From Verrucomicrobiota bacterium (GTDB lineage: Bacteria > Verrucomicrobiota > Verrucomicrobiia > Opitutales > Opitutaceae), in the NCBI GenBank assembly GCA_016222805.1, contig JACRQG010000011.1, positions 124,001-188,000 of the forward strand: a stretch of 64,000 nucleotides of DNA, given 5' to 3'. Positions 9,285-18,509 of this stretch are shown here, one piece after another (positions within the stretch are counted from its first letter, which is position 1; each line of letters starts with the position of its first letter). The notes beneath the pieces are model-generated. The model was not told the origin of the DNA and did not search any database. It saw only the letters and a list, made by a program, of their open reading frames with translations. The position numbers and the translations under genes were made by a program.

Positions 9285-10733
9285 TCAGTCGGTCCACTGG
9301 GTGAGGACCTTGCGCTCCGTGACCGGCCACCATTCCTGCAGGCGCGCGGCGAGGCGCGCGACGACGGCGGGGTTCTGCCGGGCGAGGTTGGTGTTTTCGT
9401 GGGGATCCGCGATCAGGTCGTAAAGTTGGGGACGCTTTTCCGGGCGCGGATTGGCGGAGGCGTAGCGGGCGCTGACCGCGCCGTCATAGGTCAGGAGGAG
9501 CTTCCAACGGCCCTCGATCACCCAGCGATGCACGAGGGTGTCCTCGGGCCTGTCGATGTTGGCCACGTCATGGGCGTAGGTCTCGCCGAAGACCTCGCGG
9601 CGCGGGGTCGGCGCTCCCGACTTCAGGATCGGCAGGAGATTGAGGCCCGGGAGCACGGACGGGGCGGAGAGGCCCGCGGCCGCCAGCGCGGTGGGGACGA
9701 TGTCGATCGAGGAGCACAACTGCTCGCCGCGGCGACCGGGGGTGATCACGCCCGGCCAGCTGAAGAGGATGGGCTGGCGGATGCCGCCCTCGTTGGCGGA
9801 TTGCTTCGATCGCGGGGCGAAGCCGGGGCCCGTCGGATCCTGGATCCAGCCGTTGTCGGCGATGTAGACGACGAGGGTGTTGGAGGTGACTCCCTTGGCC
9901 TCGAGATGTCCCAGCAACTGGCCGCAGGTCTCGTCGAACCACTCCACCATCGCGTAGTAACGGGCGACGTGATCAGAGGAAATCCCCTTGGCCTTGTACT
10001 TCTGGAACAGCCGGTCGGGTGGAGTGTGCGGCGTGTGGGGCATGAACGGCGCGTACCAGAGGAAGAACGGCTTCTTTTCCGAGAGCGCGAGGTTGATGAA
10101 CTGCAAGACCGGTTCCAGGCCCTCGCGGCCGATTTTCAGGCCATCGTCACCATGCCGCCCGCCGGGCAGGGGAAAGCCGCGGGTCATGCCGTGGGTGAAG
10201 CCGCCGCGCCGAAAGCCGCCCTCCCACCATTTGCCGGACTGGTGGCTGAGATAACCTTGAGAGGTGAGGAGCTTCACGAGCGAGGGCTGGCGATCGTACT
10301 GCGAGATGAGTTTTTCGCGCAGGGCCTGGTAGGCGGCGGGCTCGCCGGCGGCCTTGCCTTTGCCCTTGCCCTTGGCGGCGCCGGCCGGCGCGAGCATCTC
10401 GGGCAGGAAGGACGGGTCGTTGCCGCTGATCTTGTGCTGGAAGGCGTACATCCCGGTCGCGAGGGTGGCGAGGGCCGGACGGCAGAGGGCGGTGGGCACA
10501 TAGCCGCGCGTGAAGGCGGCGCTGCGGGCCGCGAGCCGATCCAGTTGCGGCGTCTCAATCTGCGGATGGCCCATGAAGCCGTAGTCCGTCCAGGCATGAT
10601 CATCGGAGATGATGAAAACGATGTTGGGCGGCGTCGCGACGGCCGCGCTGGAGGTCGGCGTCATCGCCAAGGTGGCCCAGAGGGCGAGAGCAGCGGAGGA
10701 GCGGAGGGCGGAGCGCAGTGCAGGGGACTTCAT
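9285..10733 (-). CDS. Type I sulfatase with altered CxPxL motif (4 of 5)
   Basis: A 482-residue sulfatase-fold protein with a signal peptide (about 1-31). Metal ligands are present (ISDDHAW, 42-48), but the formylglycine motif reads C84-R-P-A-L88 followed by ATLATG: Leu replaces the Arg of the CxPxR consensus. The Cys and Pro are kept. It also has a Gly/Lys/Ala linker (KGKGKGKAAGEPA) around residue 135. Sulfatase subfamilies with CRPS(L)-type motifs exist, so it may still be matured, perhaps less efficiently or by another route. The ATG at 10733 gives a proper signal peptide. It is first of a tight pair with sulfatase 3. Confidence 0.88.
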   Translation of the reverse strand: MKSPALRSALRSSAALALWATLAMTPTSSAAVATPPNIVFIISDDHAWTDYGFMGHPQIETPQLDRLAARSAAFTRGYVPTALCRPALATLATGMYAFQHKISGNDPSFLPEMLAPAGAAKGKGKGKAAGEPAAYQALREKLISQYDRQPSLVKLLTSQGYLSHQSGKWWEGGFRRGGFTHGMTRGFPLPGGRHGDDGLKIGREGLEPVLQFINLALSEKKPFFLWYAPFMPHTPHTPPDRLFQKYKAKGISSDHVARYYAMVEWFDETCGQLLGHLEAKGVTSNTLVVYIADNGWIQDPTGPGFAPRSKQSANEGGIRQPILFSWPGVITPGRRGEQLCSSIDIVPTALAAAGLSAPSVLPGLNLLPILKSGAPTPRREVFGETYAHDVANIDRPEDTLVHRWVIEGRWKLLLTYDGAVSARYASANPRPEKRPQLYDLIADPHENTNLARQNPAVVARLAARLQEWWPVTERKVLTQWTD

Positions 10734-11187
10734 GGCAGGGGAAGGTGCAGGGACGAGAAAGCGGCGGGGAATTCGGCGGATGGGCGGGGGATCAAGCCGT
10801 ATCCATGCTATTGAGTCACGACTAGACACGAACCAACCCGAATGGAAATGCTCTGCGACGGCGGAGGTTTCTTGCCGCTCACCGAAGGTGCACCGCCGCG
10901 TGCTGGGCGATGCTTCGTGTCGATTGGTTCCCCTTCGTGGTTTTCCACTGAATTGCTCCGGTTAAGTCAGGCGACGCGGGAGAGGAGAGGCACAAGTTGC
11001 CGGTCCCGCCCTCCAAAAGTCTCCCTATAGGCGGGGCGACCTCGCCCCGCGAGCAAAGGCAACCAGGCGGACTTACAGCGGGGCGGGGTCGCCCCGCCCA
11101 CAGGGGTCGCCCCGCCCACAGTCGAAACCGGGTCCGAGACCCTCACTGAACCTCGCGACCCGGGGGCGGGCTTCCAGAGGCGGGGGT
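10734..11187. other. Intergenic gap with three repeat types
   Basis: No gene is seen in these 454 bp. From 10829 to 10946 lies one copy of a roughly 118-bp element with inverted ends (CGAACCAACCCGAA at the left, CCTTCGTGGTT at the right), homologous to 51080-51196 in the opposite orientation. From 11031 to 11120 lie GGGGCGAC-type hairpins (family A). The gap separates sulfatase 4 from sulfatase 5 and probably holds the promoter of the sulfatase 4-3-2-1 genes, but no clear -35/-10 pair could be picked. Confidence 0.7.
11031..11120. repeat. Family A GGGGCGAC palindromes with an 18-bp tandem copy
   Basis: GCGGGGCGA (11031-11039), CC, TCGCCCCGC (11042-11050) forms a perfect 9-bp hairpin. A second palindromic segment starts at 11079. 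An 18-bp unit beginning GGGGTCGCCCCGCC is repeated directly at 11085-11102 and 11103-11120. Related elements are at 24353-24428, 31651-31680, 31776-31796 and 62195-62270. Confidence 0.8.
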
Positions 11188-13023
11188 TCACGGCAGGAGC
11201 GTGAGGGTGACGCGTCGCACGTCCATCACGCTCTGGCCGGGGATCTCGATGGCGCGGAGCGTGAGGGGCCCCAGGCCGCGCGGGAGTTCGACCTCGCCGA
11301 TCGAGAGCGTCCGGAACTCCTTCATCTGCGATTCGCCGGCGGGACGCGGCAGCGTGTCCTGGTTGGTGTAGAGCGGCGGATCCCAGCCCGGGGCAACCTT
11401 GCCGGTGACGCGGCGATCCTGGAAGGAGAGCTCGATGGTCGAACCGGCATCGGGCACCCGGCAGGTGTAGTCGATACTGACCGCGTAGCGACCCGCCGTG
11501 TGGACATCGAGCAGCCAGACCATGCTGTCTTCGCGGCTGGTCCAGTTCACAAAGTACGAGGAATTGGGGGCGTTGGAGCTGCGGCGCACGCCGCCGCGCG
11601 GTTCGCCATCGCGGGCGGGCAGCATCGTGATGGGGAATTCGCGGTACCCGACGGGAATGGGCCGGGGATCGACGGCACCGCCGGCCCGTCGGCCGTCGGC
11701 CTTGGCTTCGCCCTTGGCCTTGCCCTTGGCGCGCGGCGTGGGCCCGGCGCCGCTGAACACATCTTGGCGCCACGCTTCCACCGCGGAGGCCAGCCGGGCG
11801 GCGAGCGCGGGCTCGCGGGTGTTGATCGGCGACTTCTGCCCGGGATCGGCGACCATGTCGTAAAGCTGCCCCTGCGCATCGAGCCGGTGGGTCTGGGTGC
11901 GCACGCTGACGTTCTGGTTCCAGGCGGAGAAGATCCAGCGCTCGGGCCAGGCGGTGCCGGATTTCAGCAGCAGCGGAGAAAGGTCGCGGCCGTCGAGCGG
12001 CTTGTCGCCGACGCGCGGAATTCCGGCGAGCGAGGTGAGGGTGGGAAGCAGGTCGATGGCGCCGGCAATCTCCTTGACGACGTGGCCGGCCGGCAGGCGG
12101 GCGGGCCAGCGCAGGAACCCGGGCGAGCGAATCCCTCCCTCGTCGGTGCTGCCCTTGCGCCCCTTCATCCCGCCATTCCAGCGCCAGCTGTTGGGACCGT
12201 TATCGGAAAAGAAGAAGACAATCGTGTTCTCGGTCAGCCGGTGCTGCTGGAGTTTCTGGAGAATCCGTCCGACGTTCCAGTCCTGGTTCTCGATCATGGC
12301 GAGCGCGCACCGCGTCTGGTTGGGATCCTCCTGATCCGGCAGCGTGGCGGTCTGGGCCAGAGGTCGGTCCTTGAAGCGGCGCCAGTATTCCTCGGGGACG
12401 GCCCACGGGGAATGGGGCGTGGTGAACGGAACGTAGAGAAAGAACGGATCCTTCGGGTGGCGGTCGATGAAATCGAGCGCGCGTTCGGTGCAAACATCAA
12501 CGATGTAGCCCTTGGTGCGCACCATGCGGCCGTGGCTGTCCTCGAGCGGGGCGTCGAAGTACTCGCCCCAGTGGCCCGAAGTGTGGCCGAGGTACTCGTC
12601 GAAGCCGCGGGCGCGGGGGTGGTAGGGCCACTGGCTGCCGTTGTGCCACTTGCCGAAGGCGGCGGTCGCGTAGCCGGCGGCCTTGAAGGCCTCGGCGATG
12701 GTGCGCTCGCCGAGATCGAGCCGTTCCTGCCCGGTGGAGACGCCGCGGACGCCGCCGCGCGGGTGATAACGGCCGGTGAGGAACTCCGCCCGGGTCGGCG
12801 CACACACAGAGCAGACGAAGAACCGGTCGAGCACGACGCCCCCGGTGGCGATCGAGTCGATGTTGGGGGTGCGGACCATCGTGTTGCCGTTGCGGCCGTA
12901 GTCGCCCCAACCGGCATCGTCGGCGAGGAGGACCACCACATTGGGCCGGCTGGCGGCGGCGGCGGAGAGGAGCGGGGCCAGGAGGCCGGCGAGGAGAACG
13001 GCGAAGCGAGCGCGACGATTCAT
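11188..13023 (-). CDS. Secreted type I sulfatase with C-terminal jelly-roll-like domain (5 of 5)
   Basis: A 611-residue family S1 sulfatase with signal peptide (about 1-24). The FGly motif is C74-A-P-T-R78 followed by AEFLTG; the metal site is LADDAGWGD (33-41). The catalytic part ends near residue 440. A Lys/Gly/Ala linker follows (PRAKGKAKGEAKADGR), then about 150 residues of beta-rich sequence (RYAVSIDYTCRV, IELSFQDRRV, LTLRAIEIPG) that resembles the carbohydrate-binding or accessory domain found after many arylsulfatases. The ATG at 13023 starts the signal peptide. It is separated from sulfatase 4 by a repeat-rich gap and from the thioredoxin gene by 201 bp. Confidence 0.92.
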   Translation of the reverse strand: MNRRARFAVLLAGLLAPLLSAAAASRPNVVVLLADDAGWGDYGRNGNTMVRTPNIDSIATGGVVLDRFFVCSVCAPTRAEFLTGRYHPRGGVRGVSTGQERLDLGERTIAEAFKAAGYATAAFGKWHNGSQWPYHPRARGFDEYLGHTSGHWGEYFDAPLEDSHGRMVRTKGYIVDVCTERALDFIDRHPKDPFFLYVPFTTPHSPWAVPEEYWRRFKDRPLAQTATLPDQEDPNQTRCALAMIENQDWNVGRILQKLQQHRLTENTIVFFFSDNGPNSWRWNGGMKGRKGSTDEGGIRSPGFLRWPARLPAGHVVKEIAGAIDLLPTLTSLAGIPRVGDKPLDGRDLSPLLLKSGTAWPERWIFSAWNQNVSVRTQTHRLDAQGQLYDMVADPGQKSPINTREPALAARLASAVEAWRQDVFSGAGPTPRAKGKAKGEAKADGRRAGGAVDPRPIPVGYREFPITMLPARDGEPRGGVRRSSNAPNSSYFVNWTSREDSMVWLLDVHTAGRYAVSIDYTCRVPDAGSTIELSFQDRRVTGKVAPGWDPPLYTNQDTLPRPAGESQMKEFRTLSIGEVELPRGLGPLTLRAIEIPGQSVMDVRRVTLTLLP

Positions 13024-13224
13024 AGGACTGGGGTGGCTGGCGGAAGGAAGCTGGCGCAGGAGACGGTGGCGGGGTGGTCGGAGTATCCGGGAATGCGGAG
13101 GCCCGGAGACTCCGGGCAGTCCCGGGGAGGAGCAGGCCGAGAGGGAACGGCGACGCGGGCGCGGACCGGGCCTCCGGTCCACTGGGCGGACGCCGGTGAC
13201 AGGGCGGCGTTCCCCCGGGTCGGC

Positions 13225-13767
13225 TCAGAGCTTGAAGCCGGCCTGCTTGAGGGCGTCGTTGAGTCCGGCTTCGGTCTTGGGGCCGGAGCCGACGCCGCTG
13301 AAGAGGATCTTCCCCTGGGCGTCGATGAGGTAGAACGTCGGGATGCCGGAAACGCTGTAGAGCTTCCTGGCAATGCTGTCGGCGCTGGCGCGGGCCGCGG
13401 GGTCGAACACCTTCAGGTAGCTGGTCTTCACTTCCGGCGACTTCAACCAGCCGTCGAACTTGGCGCGGTCATCCCAGACGCACACGCCGAGCACGACGAG
13501 GCCCTGCGAGCCCAGCTTCTGGTGCAACTTCTCCAGGTGCGGCATGGTGGCCTTGCAGGGGCCACACCAGGTGGACCAGAAGTCGAGGAGCACGACCTTG
13601 CCGCGGAAGTCCGAGAGCTTTGCGGGGGAGTTGTCGGCCTTCAGGGCGGTGAAATCCGGGGCGGGAGTCCCGTTGGCGAGGAGCGGGGGACGGGGAGCGG
13701 CGGCCACAGCCGCGCTGATAGTGCCGACGAGGAGGCCGAGGGAGGCGAGGAGGAGGCGGGTATTCAT
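13225..13767 (-). CDS. TlpA/ResA-like exported thioredoxin
   Basis: A 180-residue thiol-disulfide oxidoreductase with a signal peptide (about 1-24) and an AhpC/TSA-thioredoxin fold. The redox motif is W67-C68-G-P-C71 in FWSTWCGPC, and the cis-Pro region is GIPTFYLID. It acts in the periplasm. Family members reduce apocytochrome c or maintain exported proteins; here it sits between sulfatase 5 and the PEP-CTERM protein, 19 bp downstream of the latter's stop codon, so it may be co-transcribed with it. The ATG at 13767 is preferred to a TTG at 13776, since MNTRLLLASL starts the signal peptide directly. Confidence 0.9.
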   Translation of the reverse strand: MNTRLLLASLGLLVGTISAAVAAAPRPPLLANGTPAPDFTALKADNSPAKLSDFRGKVVLLDFWSTWCGPCKATMPHLEKLHQKLGSQGLVVLGVCVWDDRAKFDGWLKSPEVKTSYLKVFDPAARASADSIARKLYSVSGIPTFYLIDAQGKILFSGVGSGPKTEAGLNDALKQAGFKL

Positions 13768-13786
13768 GGGGAGCAAGGGGGCAAAG

Positions 13787-16700
13787 TCACGCGCGCCGGC
13801 GGAGGCGCCGCCAGACCATGATCCCGGAGCCGGCCGCGAGCAGCAGCCAGACTGGAGGCTCGGGCACCGGGGTGAAGTTCAGGAAGATCGCGGTGCTGCC
13901 CGAGAACGGATCGCCTCCCGCGGTGCCGAGCGAGACGCTGAACGCACCGCCGGCGAGCGAATTGGTGAAATTGCCGGGACCGGTGAGCTGGATGTTGAAG
14001 GCGCTGGCGCTGAACCCGCCGATCGTAGTGGACGACGACAGGATCTGCCACGAGTACGGGCTCGAGGAGTTGAAGTCGGTGACGTTGCCGGAGAGGAACT
14101 CGGTGCTGAACGAAAGCAGGTTGAGGTTGAAACGGTTACCGCTGTTCGCGGTGATGTTCAGCGTCCCGCCGCCGCTGACCACAATCGTGTCGAAGCCGAT
14201 ACCGGGCGCGCCGGTGGCGCTCAGTACGTCGATGGCGTACGCGCCGCCGCCGGCCCAGGTCAGGGCGCCGGTGAAGGTCAGGGTTCCCGGTGATTCCCCG
14301 GGGACGAGGGCGACATTGGGACCGACGGTGATGTTGCCGGCGACGATGCCGTTGCCGCTGAGGGTGCCGCCACTGGCGCCGAAGCTGATCGGGTTCGTGA
14401 GGATGGCGCCACTCGTGGAGCCGAGGCTGCCGCCGTTGATGGTGATCGTACCGGAGCCGAGGGCGCCGGTGGCTCCGGCCACGAGCCGTCCCTGGTTGAT
14501 GGTCGTGCCCCCGACGTAGGGGTTGGTGCCATACAGCGTGAGGGTGCCGGTGCCGGTCTTGACCAGGGAGCCGGCGTTGCCCGCAAACTGGAGATTGCCG
14601 GCGAAGCTCTCGTCCCAGGGCTGGTTGATGGTCAGCACGGAGCCCGCGGCGAGCGTGACCGTGCTGTAGTAGGTGGTTCCCTCGACATCGTGCGACCAGC
14701 CGCCGCCCAGCCCGCCGACGACGGGGTTGGGGGCGTTGGACGTGAACTCGATGCCGGCGGCCTCCTCGAGGTACACGGCTCCCGTGCCGAGGGCCTGATT
14801 GGAGTCGGCGACGATCTTGGTGTTGCGGCCGCTCAGGTCGATGCCGCCGCTGAAGGTGTTGTTGCCGGACAGCCGCAACAGGCTGCTCTCCAGGACAATT
14901 CTCCCCAATCCGGAAACCACGCCGGGGAGGGTCAGCCCAGTGGGGTTTTGCGGGGTGAACTTCAGCGTGCCCGACTGGAGGATGATGTTGTTGCTCACCT
15001 GCGAAACGGCGGAGCCGCTCGTGATCCGCACCTCCCCGGAATAGGGCTCCACGCTCAACGCACCGGAGCCGAGGGCGGTGGGGGAGCCGAGGTGCAGGGT
15101 GCCGGTGTAGAGGATCGTTCCCCCGCTGTAGGTGTTGTTGGCCATCAGCGACACCACCGAATCCTCGGTGGTGCTGAAGGACTGGGTACCGATGTGCACC
15201 TTCTTGCCCGCGCCGCTCAGCGTGCTGTTGACGGTGAGAATGCCGCCGTTGAAACCCGTGAAGAAGTAGTCCGCCGTGCCGTTGCCGGTGGTGGTGATGG
15301 TCCCGTCGAGCGTCACGCCGGAGGCGGTGCCAAGGTAAATCGGGGCGGGCAGGGTCGCGAGGCTGACGTTGGAAACCACGCGAGGGGTCGAACCGGTGCG
15401 GTTGACGAGCGCCGTGGAATCGAAGCCCAGCACACTGTCGGGGCCGTAGGTTCCGCCGGCCACGCGGGTGACGATGGCGCTGGTGGTGAGATCCGTCACC
15501 GCCTCGGTGAAGCCGACATAGGAACCGGGCGCGCCGAGCCGCAGGACGCTGGCGGCGGGCAGCGCACCCGGGGCGTCGAAGAGGATGCCGGCGCTGCTGG
15601 CAGTCGTGTCTCCGGTGTACGTGTTGTTGCCGCGACTGATCACCAGCATCAACGGATCCGCAGGCATGACCGTGGTGCTAAGGGTCGTCGCGCGAAGCTC
15701 GCGCGGAACTGGCAGGGCCCCGACGCCGTCGGCCAGGGGGTTGGTGTTGTCGCGGAGGAAGAGCCAGCCGGAGCCGCCGAAGTTGTACCCGCTGGAACCG
15801 GAAGGGGGAGTAATCAGCCCCGTCAGTGCCGCCTCGGTGATGGTGCCCACGTAAACGAGCGGGTCGGACAGGGCGGAGAGGTTGATGGCGCCGGAGAACG
15901 TCTGCACCGGGCTGCCCGGTGCGGTGTCGAAACCGATGACGCCGTGAAAGTTCACCGGATCGATTTTACTGAGGAAGGTGGGGGTGGCGGACGGATCGGC
16001 GAGCCCGACATAGCCCTGAAACGACGACTTGATCAGGCCGGTGGCGGGGATCGCGCTCCCCGCGCCGAAGACCAGCTTTCCGTAGTGGGATTCCGTGCCC
16101 ACGGTGGTGCCGCCCGAATAGGTGCTGTTGCCGGAGAGTACCGTGGTGCCGCTCCCGGTGAACAGGTAGGCGGTGGGGCCGGTGCCGTTGGTGATGTTGC
16201 CCTCGAGGTAGAGGGTGGCATCGCCGTTGACGCGGAGTTCGCTCGAGGTGTTGGCGGAGGCAACCGTGCCGGTAAGGTGGATCTTCTCGGCGGCGTGGAA
16301 GCCGCGCCCAAACTGGGCGAGCGCGCCGAGGGTCACCTGGTTGCCGATCGAGACGGACGAATCCCATTCGGCCGCCAATGTCCCGCCGTTGATGGTCAGG
16401 GTGCCGCTGCCGAGGGCGGAGTTGCTCTCGACGACAAGAATGCCCTGCGTCACCGAGACTCCGCCGCTGAAGGAATTGGTTCCGTAGAGGCCCAGTTCGC
16501 CGGCCCCGGTCTTGAGGATCGAACCGGAACCGCTGACATCGGCGACGATGTTGAGACTGGAGCCCTCGATGTTAAAGGTGTGCACCCCGCTGGAGAGCAG
16601 GACGGGGAGGCCGATTCCCGCATGATAGGAGAATCCTGGCGACGTGGACACGTCACCCGACAGGGTCAGGACGTTTCCCTCGCGCGTCGACCCGAGGAAG

Positions 16701-16954
16701 TAGCTCGTGCTGCTGCCGTTGAAGGTGAGGCTCCCGATCGTCAAGGAGGTGGGAAAGAGCACCGTCGTCTGGGAGGCGTTGCCGAAGACGAGCACGTCGG
16801 TGGGCTGGCCCGTCGGGACCGTGCCGTTCTGCCAGTTGGCGGGAAGGGCGGCGTCGCCGAAGGGTGCCCCTCCCTTCCACGTGTAAACGGCCGGCCCGGA
16901 AGCCACGGCCTCGCTGGCACCCAGCACCGCCAAGGTAATGAGCAGTCGCCTCAT
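13787..16954 (-). CDS. Autotransporter-type beta-strand-repeat protein with PEP-CTERM anchor
   Basis: A 1055-residue exported surface protein. Signal peptide about 1-18. The body is a Gly/Thr/Ser-rich beta-helix made of many copies of the autotransporter-associated strand repeat, e.g. GTLTLYGTNPYVGGTTI, LYGTNSFSGGVSVTQG and NNTYSGGTILYTGTL, each followed by alternating GxLxV strands. The C terminus has the sorting signal V1030-P-E-P, a hydrophobic segment of about 14 residues, then RRLRRRA, so an exosortase should process it. No exosortase gene lies in the window. There is no outer-membrane beta-barrel domain, so despite the repeat name this is not an autotransporter. Probably an extracellular matrix or adhesin-like protein. 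Confidence 0.92.
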   Translation of the reverse strand: MRRLLITLAVLGASEAVASGPAVYTWKGGAPFGDAALPANWQNGTVPTGQPTDVLVFGNASQTTVLFPTSLTIGSLTFNGSSTSYFLGSTREGNVLTLSGDVSTSPGFSYHAGIGLPVLLSSGVHTFNIEGSSLNIVADVSGSGSILKTGAGELGLYGTNSFSGGVSVTQGILVVESNSALGSGTLTINGGTLAAEWDSSVSIGNQVTLGALAQFGRGFHAAEKIHLTGTVASANTSSELRVNGDATLYLEGNITNGTGPTAYLFTGSGTTVLSGNSTYSGGTTVGTESHYGKLVFGAGSAIPATGLIKSSFQGYVGLADPSATPTFLSKIDPVNFHGVIGFDTAPGSPVQTFSGAINLSALSDPLVYVGTITEAALTGLITPPSGSSGYNFGGSGWLFLRDNTNPLADGVGALPVPRELRATTLSTTVMPADPLMLVISRGNNTYTGDTTASSAGILFDAPGALPAASVLRLGAPGSYVGFTEAVTDLTTSAIVTRVAGGTYGPDSVLGFDSTALVNRTGSTPRVVSNVSLATLPAPIYLGTASGVTLDGTITTTGNGTADYFFTGFNGGILTVNSTLSGAGKKVHIGTQSFSTTEDSVVSLMANNTYSGGTILYTGTLHLGSPTALGSGALSVEPYSGEVRITSGSAVSQVSNNIILQSGTLKFTPQNPTGLTLPGVVSGLGRIVLESSLLRLSGNNTFSGGIDLSGRNTKIVADSNQALGTGAVYLEEAAGIEFTSNAPNPVVGGLGGGWSHDVEGTTYYSTVTLAAGSVLTINQPWDESFAGNLQFAGNAGSLVKTGTGTLTLYGTNPYVGGTTINQGRLVAGATGALGSGTITINGGSLGSTSGAILTNPISFGASGGTLSGNGIVAGNITVGPNVALVPGESPGTLTFTGALTWAGGGAYAIDVLSATGAPGIGFDTIVVSGGGTLNITANSGNRFNLNLLSFSTEFLSGNVTDFNSSSPYSWQILSSSTTIGGFSASAFNIQLTGPGNFTNSLAGGAFSVSLGTAGGDPFSGSTAIFLNFTPVPEPPVWLLLAAGSGIMVWRRLRRRA

Positions 16955-17084
16955 GACGCGGACAGTCTAGGAGTTGCCAAATACCCGAGCAAGGGGAAAT
17001 CCGGCCGGGAGGTTTTTGTTGCGCAGGGAGGTGGGACATCGGCAGACATGCGGGCGCCGCCTCGTTGCCGGGCGGTCCCGCCGC

Positions 17085-18371
17085 ATGAAATCCCACGGAC
17101 CCCTCCTGCTGGTTTGCCTCGCCTCGGTGCTTTCGGCCGCCCCGGCGAATTCCGACGACTCCTGGCCGCAGTTCCGGGGGCCGACCGGACAGGGAATCTC
17201 CGCGGCCACCGGTCTCCCGACGCAATGGAGCGAGACCGAGCATGTGCGGTGGAAGACGGCGATTCCGGGCAAGGCGTGGTCCTCACCCGTGGTCTGGGGT
17301 GACCAGGTCTGGCTCACCACCGCGACCGAGGACGGCCGCGAACTTTCGGCGCTGGCCGTGGACCGCGAGACCGGAAAGATCCGCCATCACCTGAAGCTCT
17401 TCGCGGTGGCCGAGCCCCAGTACGCGGACAAGTTCAACAGCTACGGTTCGCCCACCCCCGTGATCGAGGAAGGGCGTGTTTACGTGACCTTTGGCTCCCC
17501 CGGCACGGCCTGTCTCGACACCCGGACCGGAAAGGTGCTGTGGGAGCGCCGGGACTTTGTCTGCAACCACTGGCGCGGCGCGGGATCGTCGCCGACACTT
17601 TGGGGCGACCTCCTGATCCTGCACTTCGACGGCGCGGACCGGCAGTACGTCGTGGCACTCGACAAGCGGACCGGGCGGACCGTGTGGGAGACGCCGCGGT
17701 CGATCGACTTCCAGGACCTGACCCCCGAGGGCAAGCCGATCCGGGATGGCGATTTCCGGAAGGCATTTTCGTCGCCGCTCGTGGTGGAGCACGACGGGCG
17801 CCCGCTGCTCATCAGCGTGGGTTCGAAGGCGACGTACGGCTACGATCCGCGCACGGGAAAGGAGTGGTGGCGGGTGGAGGAGCGCCGGCACCATTCGGGC
17901 ACGGTGCGCCCGGTGGTCGGGCACGGGATGGTTTTCACGGCCACGGGGCTGGCAAAGGGAGAGCTCTGGGCCGTGCGGCTCGGGGGAAGTGGGGTGGTGA
18001 CGGACACGCACGTGGCGTGGAAGCTTACGCGCAACGTGCCCAACCGCCCCTCGCCGGTGCTGGTGGGCGACCTGCTCTTCTTGGTGGACCAGGACGGCGG
18101 GGTCGCATCGTGCGTCGAGGCGCGGACCGGCGAGGTCATCTGGCGAGAGCGCCTGCCGGGGACGGGCAATCATTCGGCGTCACCGATCGCCGCGGAGGGC
18201 CGCGTGTATTTCTTCAATGAGGGCGGCCACGGCGTGGTGATCGCGGCCGCGCGGGAGTTCCGCGTGCTGGCGCAGAACAAACTCGAGGGCGGTTTCATGG
18301 CGTCACCCGCCGTGGCGGGGCGCGCGTTGTTTCTGCGCACCCGGACCCATCTCTACCGGATCGAAAACTGA
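17085..18371 (+). CDS. Exported PQQ-type beta-propeller (BamB-like)
   Basis: A 428-residue protein with a signal peptide (about 1-20, ending SAAPA) and an eight-bladed PQQ-like propeller. Blade motifs are LAVDRETGK, CLDTRTGKVLWERRD, VALDKRTGRTVWE, YGYDPRTGKEWWRV and VEARTGEVIWRERL. The WPQFRGPTGQGI opening is typical of large Planctomycetes/Verrucomicrobia propeller families. No dehydrogenase active site is seen, so it is more likely a binding or scaffold protein than an alcohol dehydrogenase. It is divergent from the PEP-CTERM gene (130 bp between starts). The ATG at 17085 begins the signal peptide. Confidence 0.88.
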   Translation: MKSHGPLLLVCLASVLSAAPANSDDSWPQFRGPTGQGISAATGLPTQWSETEHVRWKTAIPGKAWSSPVVWGDQVWLTTATEDGRELSALAVDRETGKIRHHLKLFAVAEPQYADKFNSYGSPTPVIEEGRVYVTFGSPGTACLDTRTGKVLWERRDFVCNHWRGAGSSPTLWGDLLILHFDGADRQYVVALDKRTGRTVWETPRSIDFQDLTPEGKPIRDGDFRKAFSSPLVVEHDGRPLLISVGSKATYGYDPRTGKEWWRVEERRHHSGTVRPVVGHGMVFTATGLAKGELWAVRLGGSGVVTDTHVAWKLTRNVPNRPSPVLVGDLLFLVDQDGGVASCVEARTGEVIWRERLPGTGNHSASPIAAEGRVYFFNEGGHGVVIAAAREFRVLAQNKLEGGFMASPAVAGRALFLRTRTHLYRIEN

Positions 18372-18509
18372 GCCGCGCGCCGCGGAGCGGAAACCTGCAC
18401 GGCGGGACTTGAGAAAAGCGCCGGAGCAGGCATCACTCTTTGTTGCGACGCGCGTCTATCCCGTGCGACGCGTTACACCCACCCACCTTCCTCCCGAACG
18501 TCCTCCCGC

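Noticed and set aside
13787-16954. True autotransporter
   Set aside because: There is no C-terminal beta-barrel; the end is a PEP-CTERM signal (VPEP, hydrophobic stretch, RRLRRR).
14690-17302. Plus-strand frame opposite the PEP-CTERM protein
   Set aside because: It is the antisense of the beta-strand repeats, so its regularity is inherited from them.
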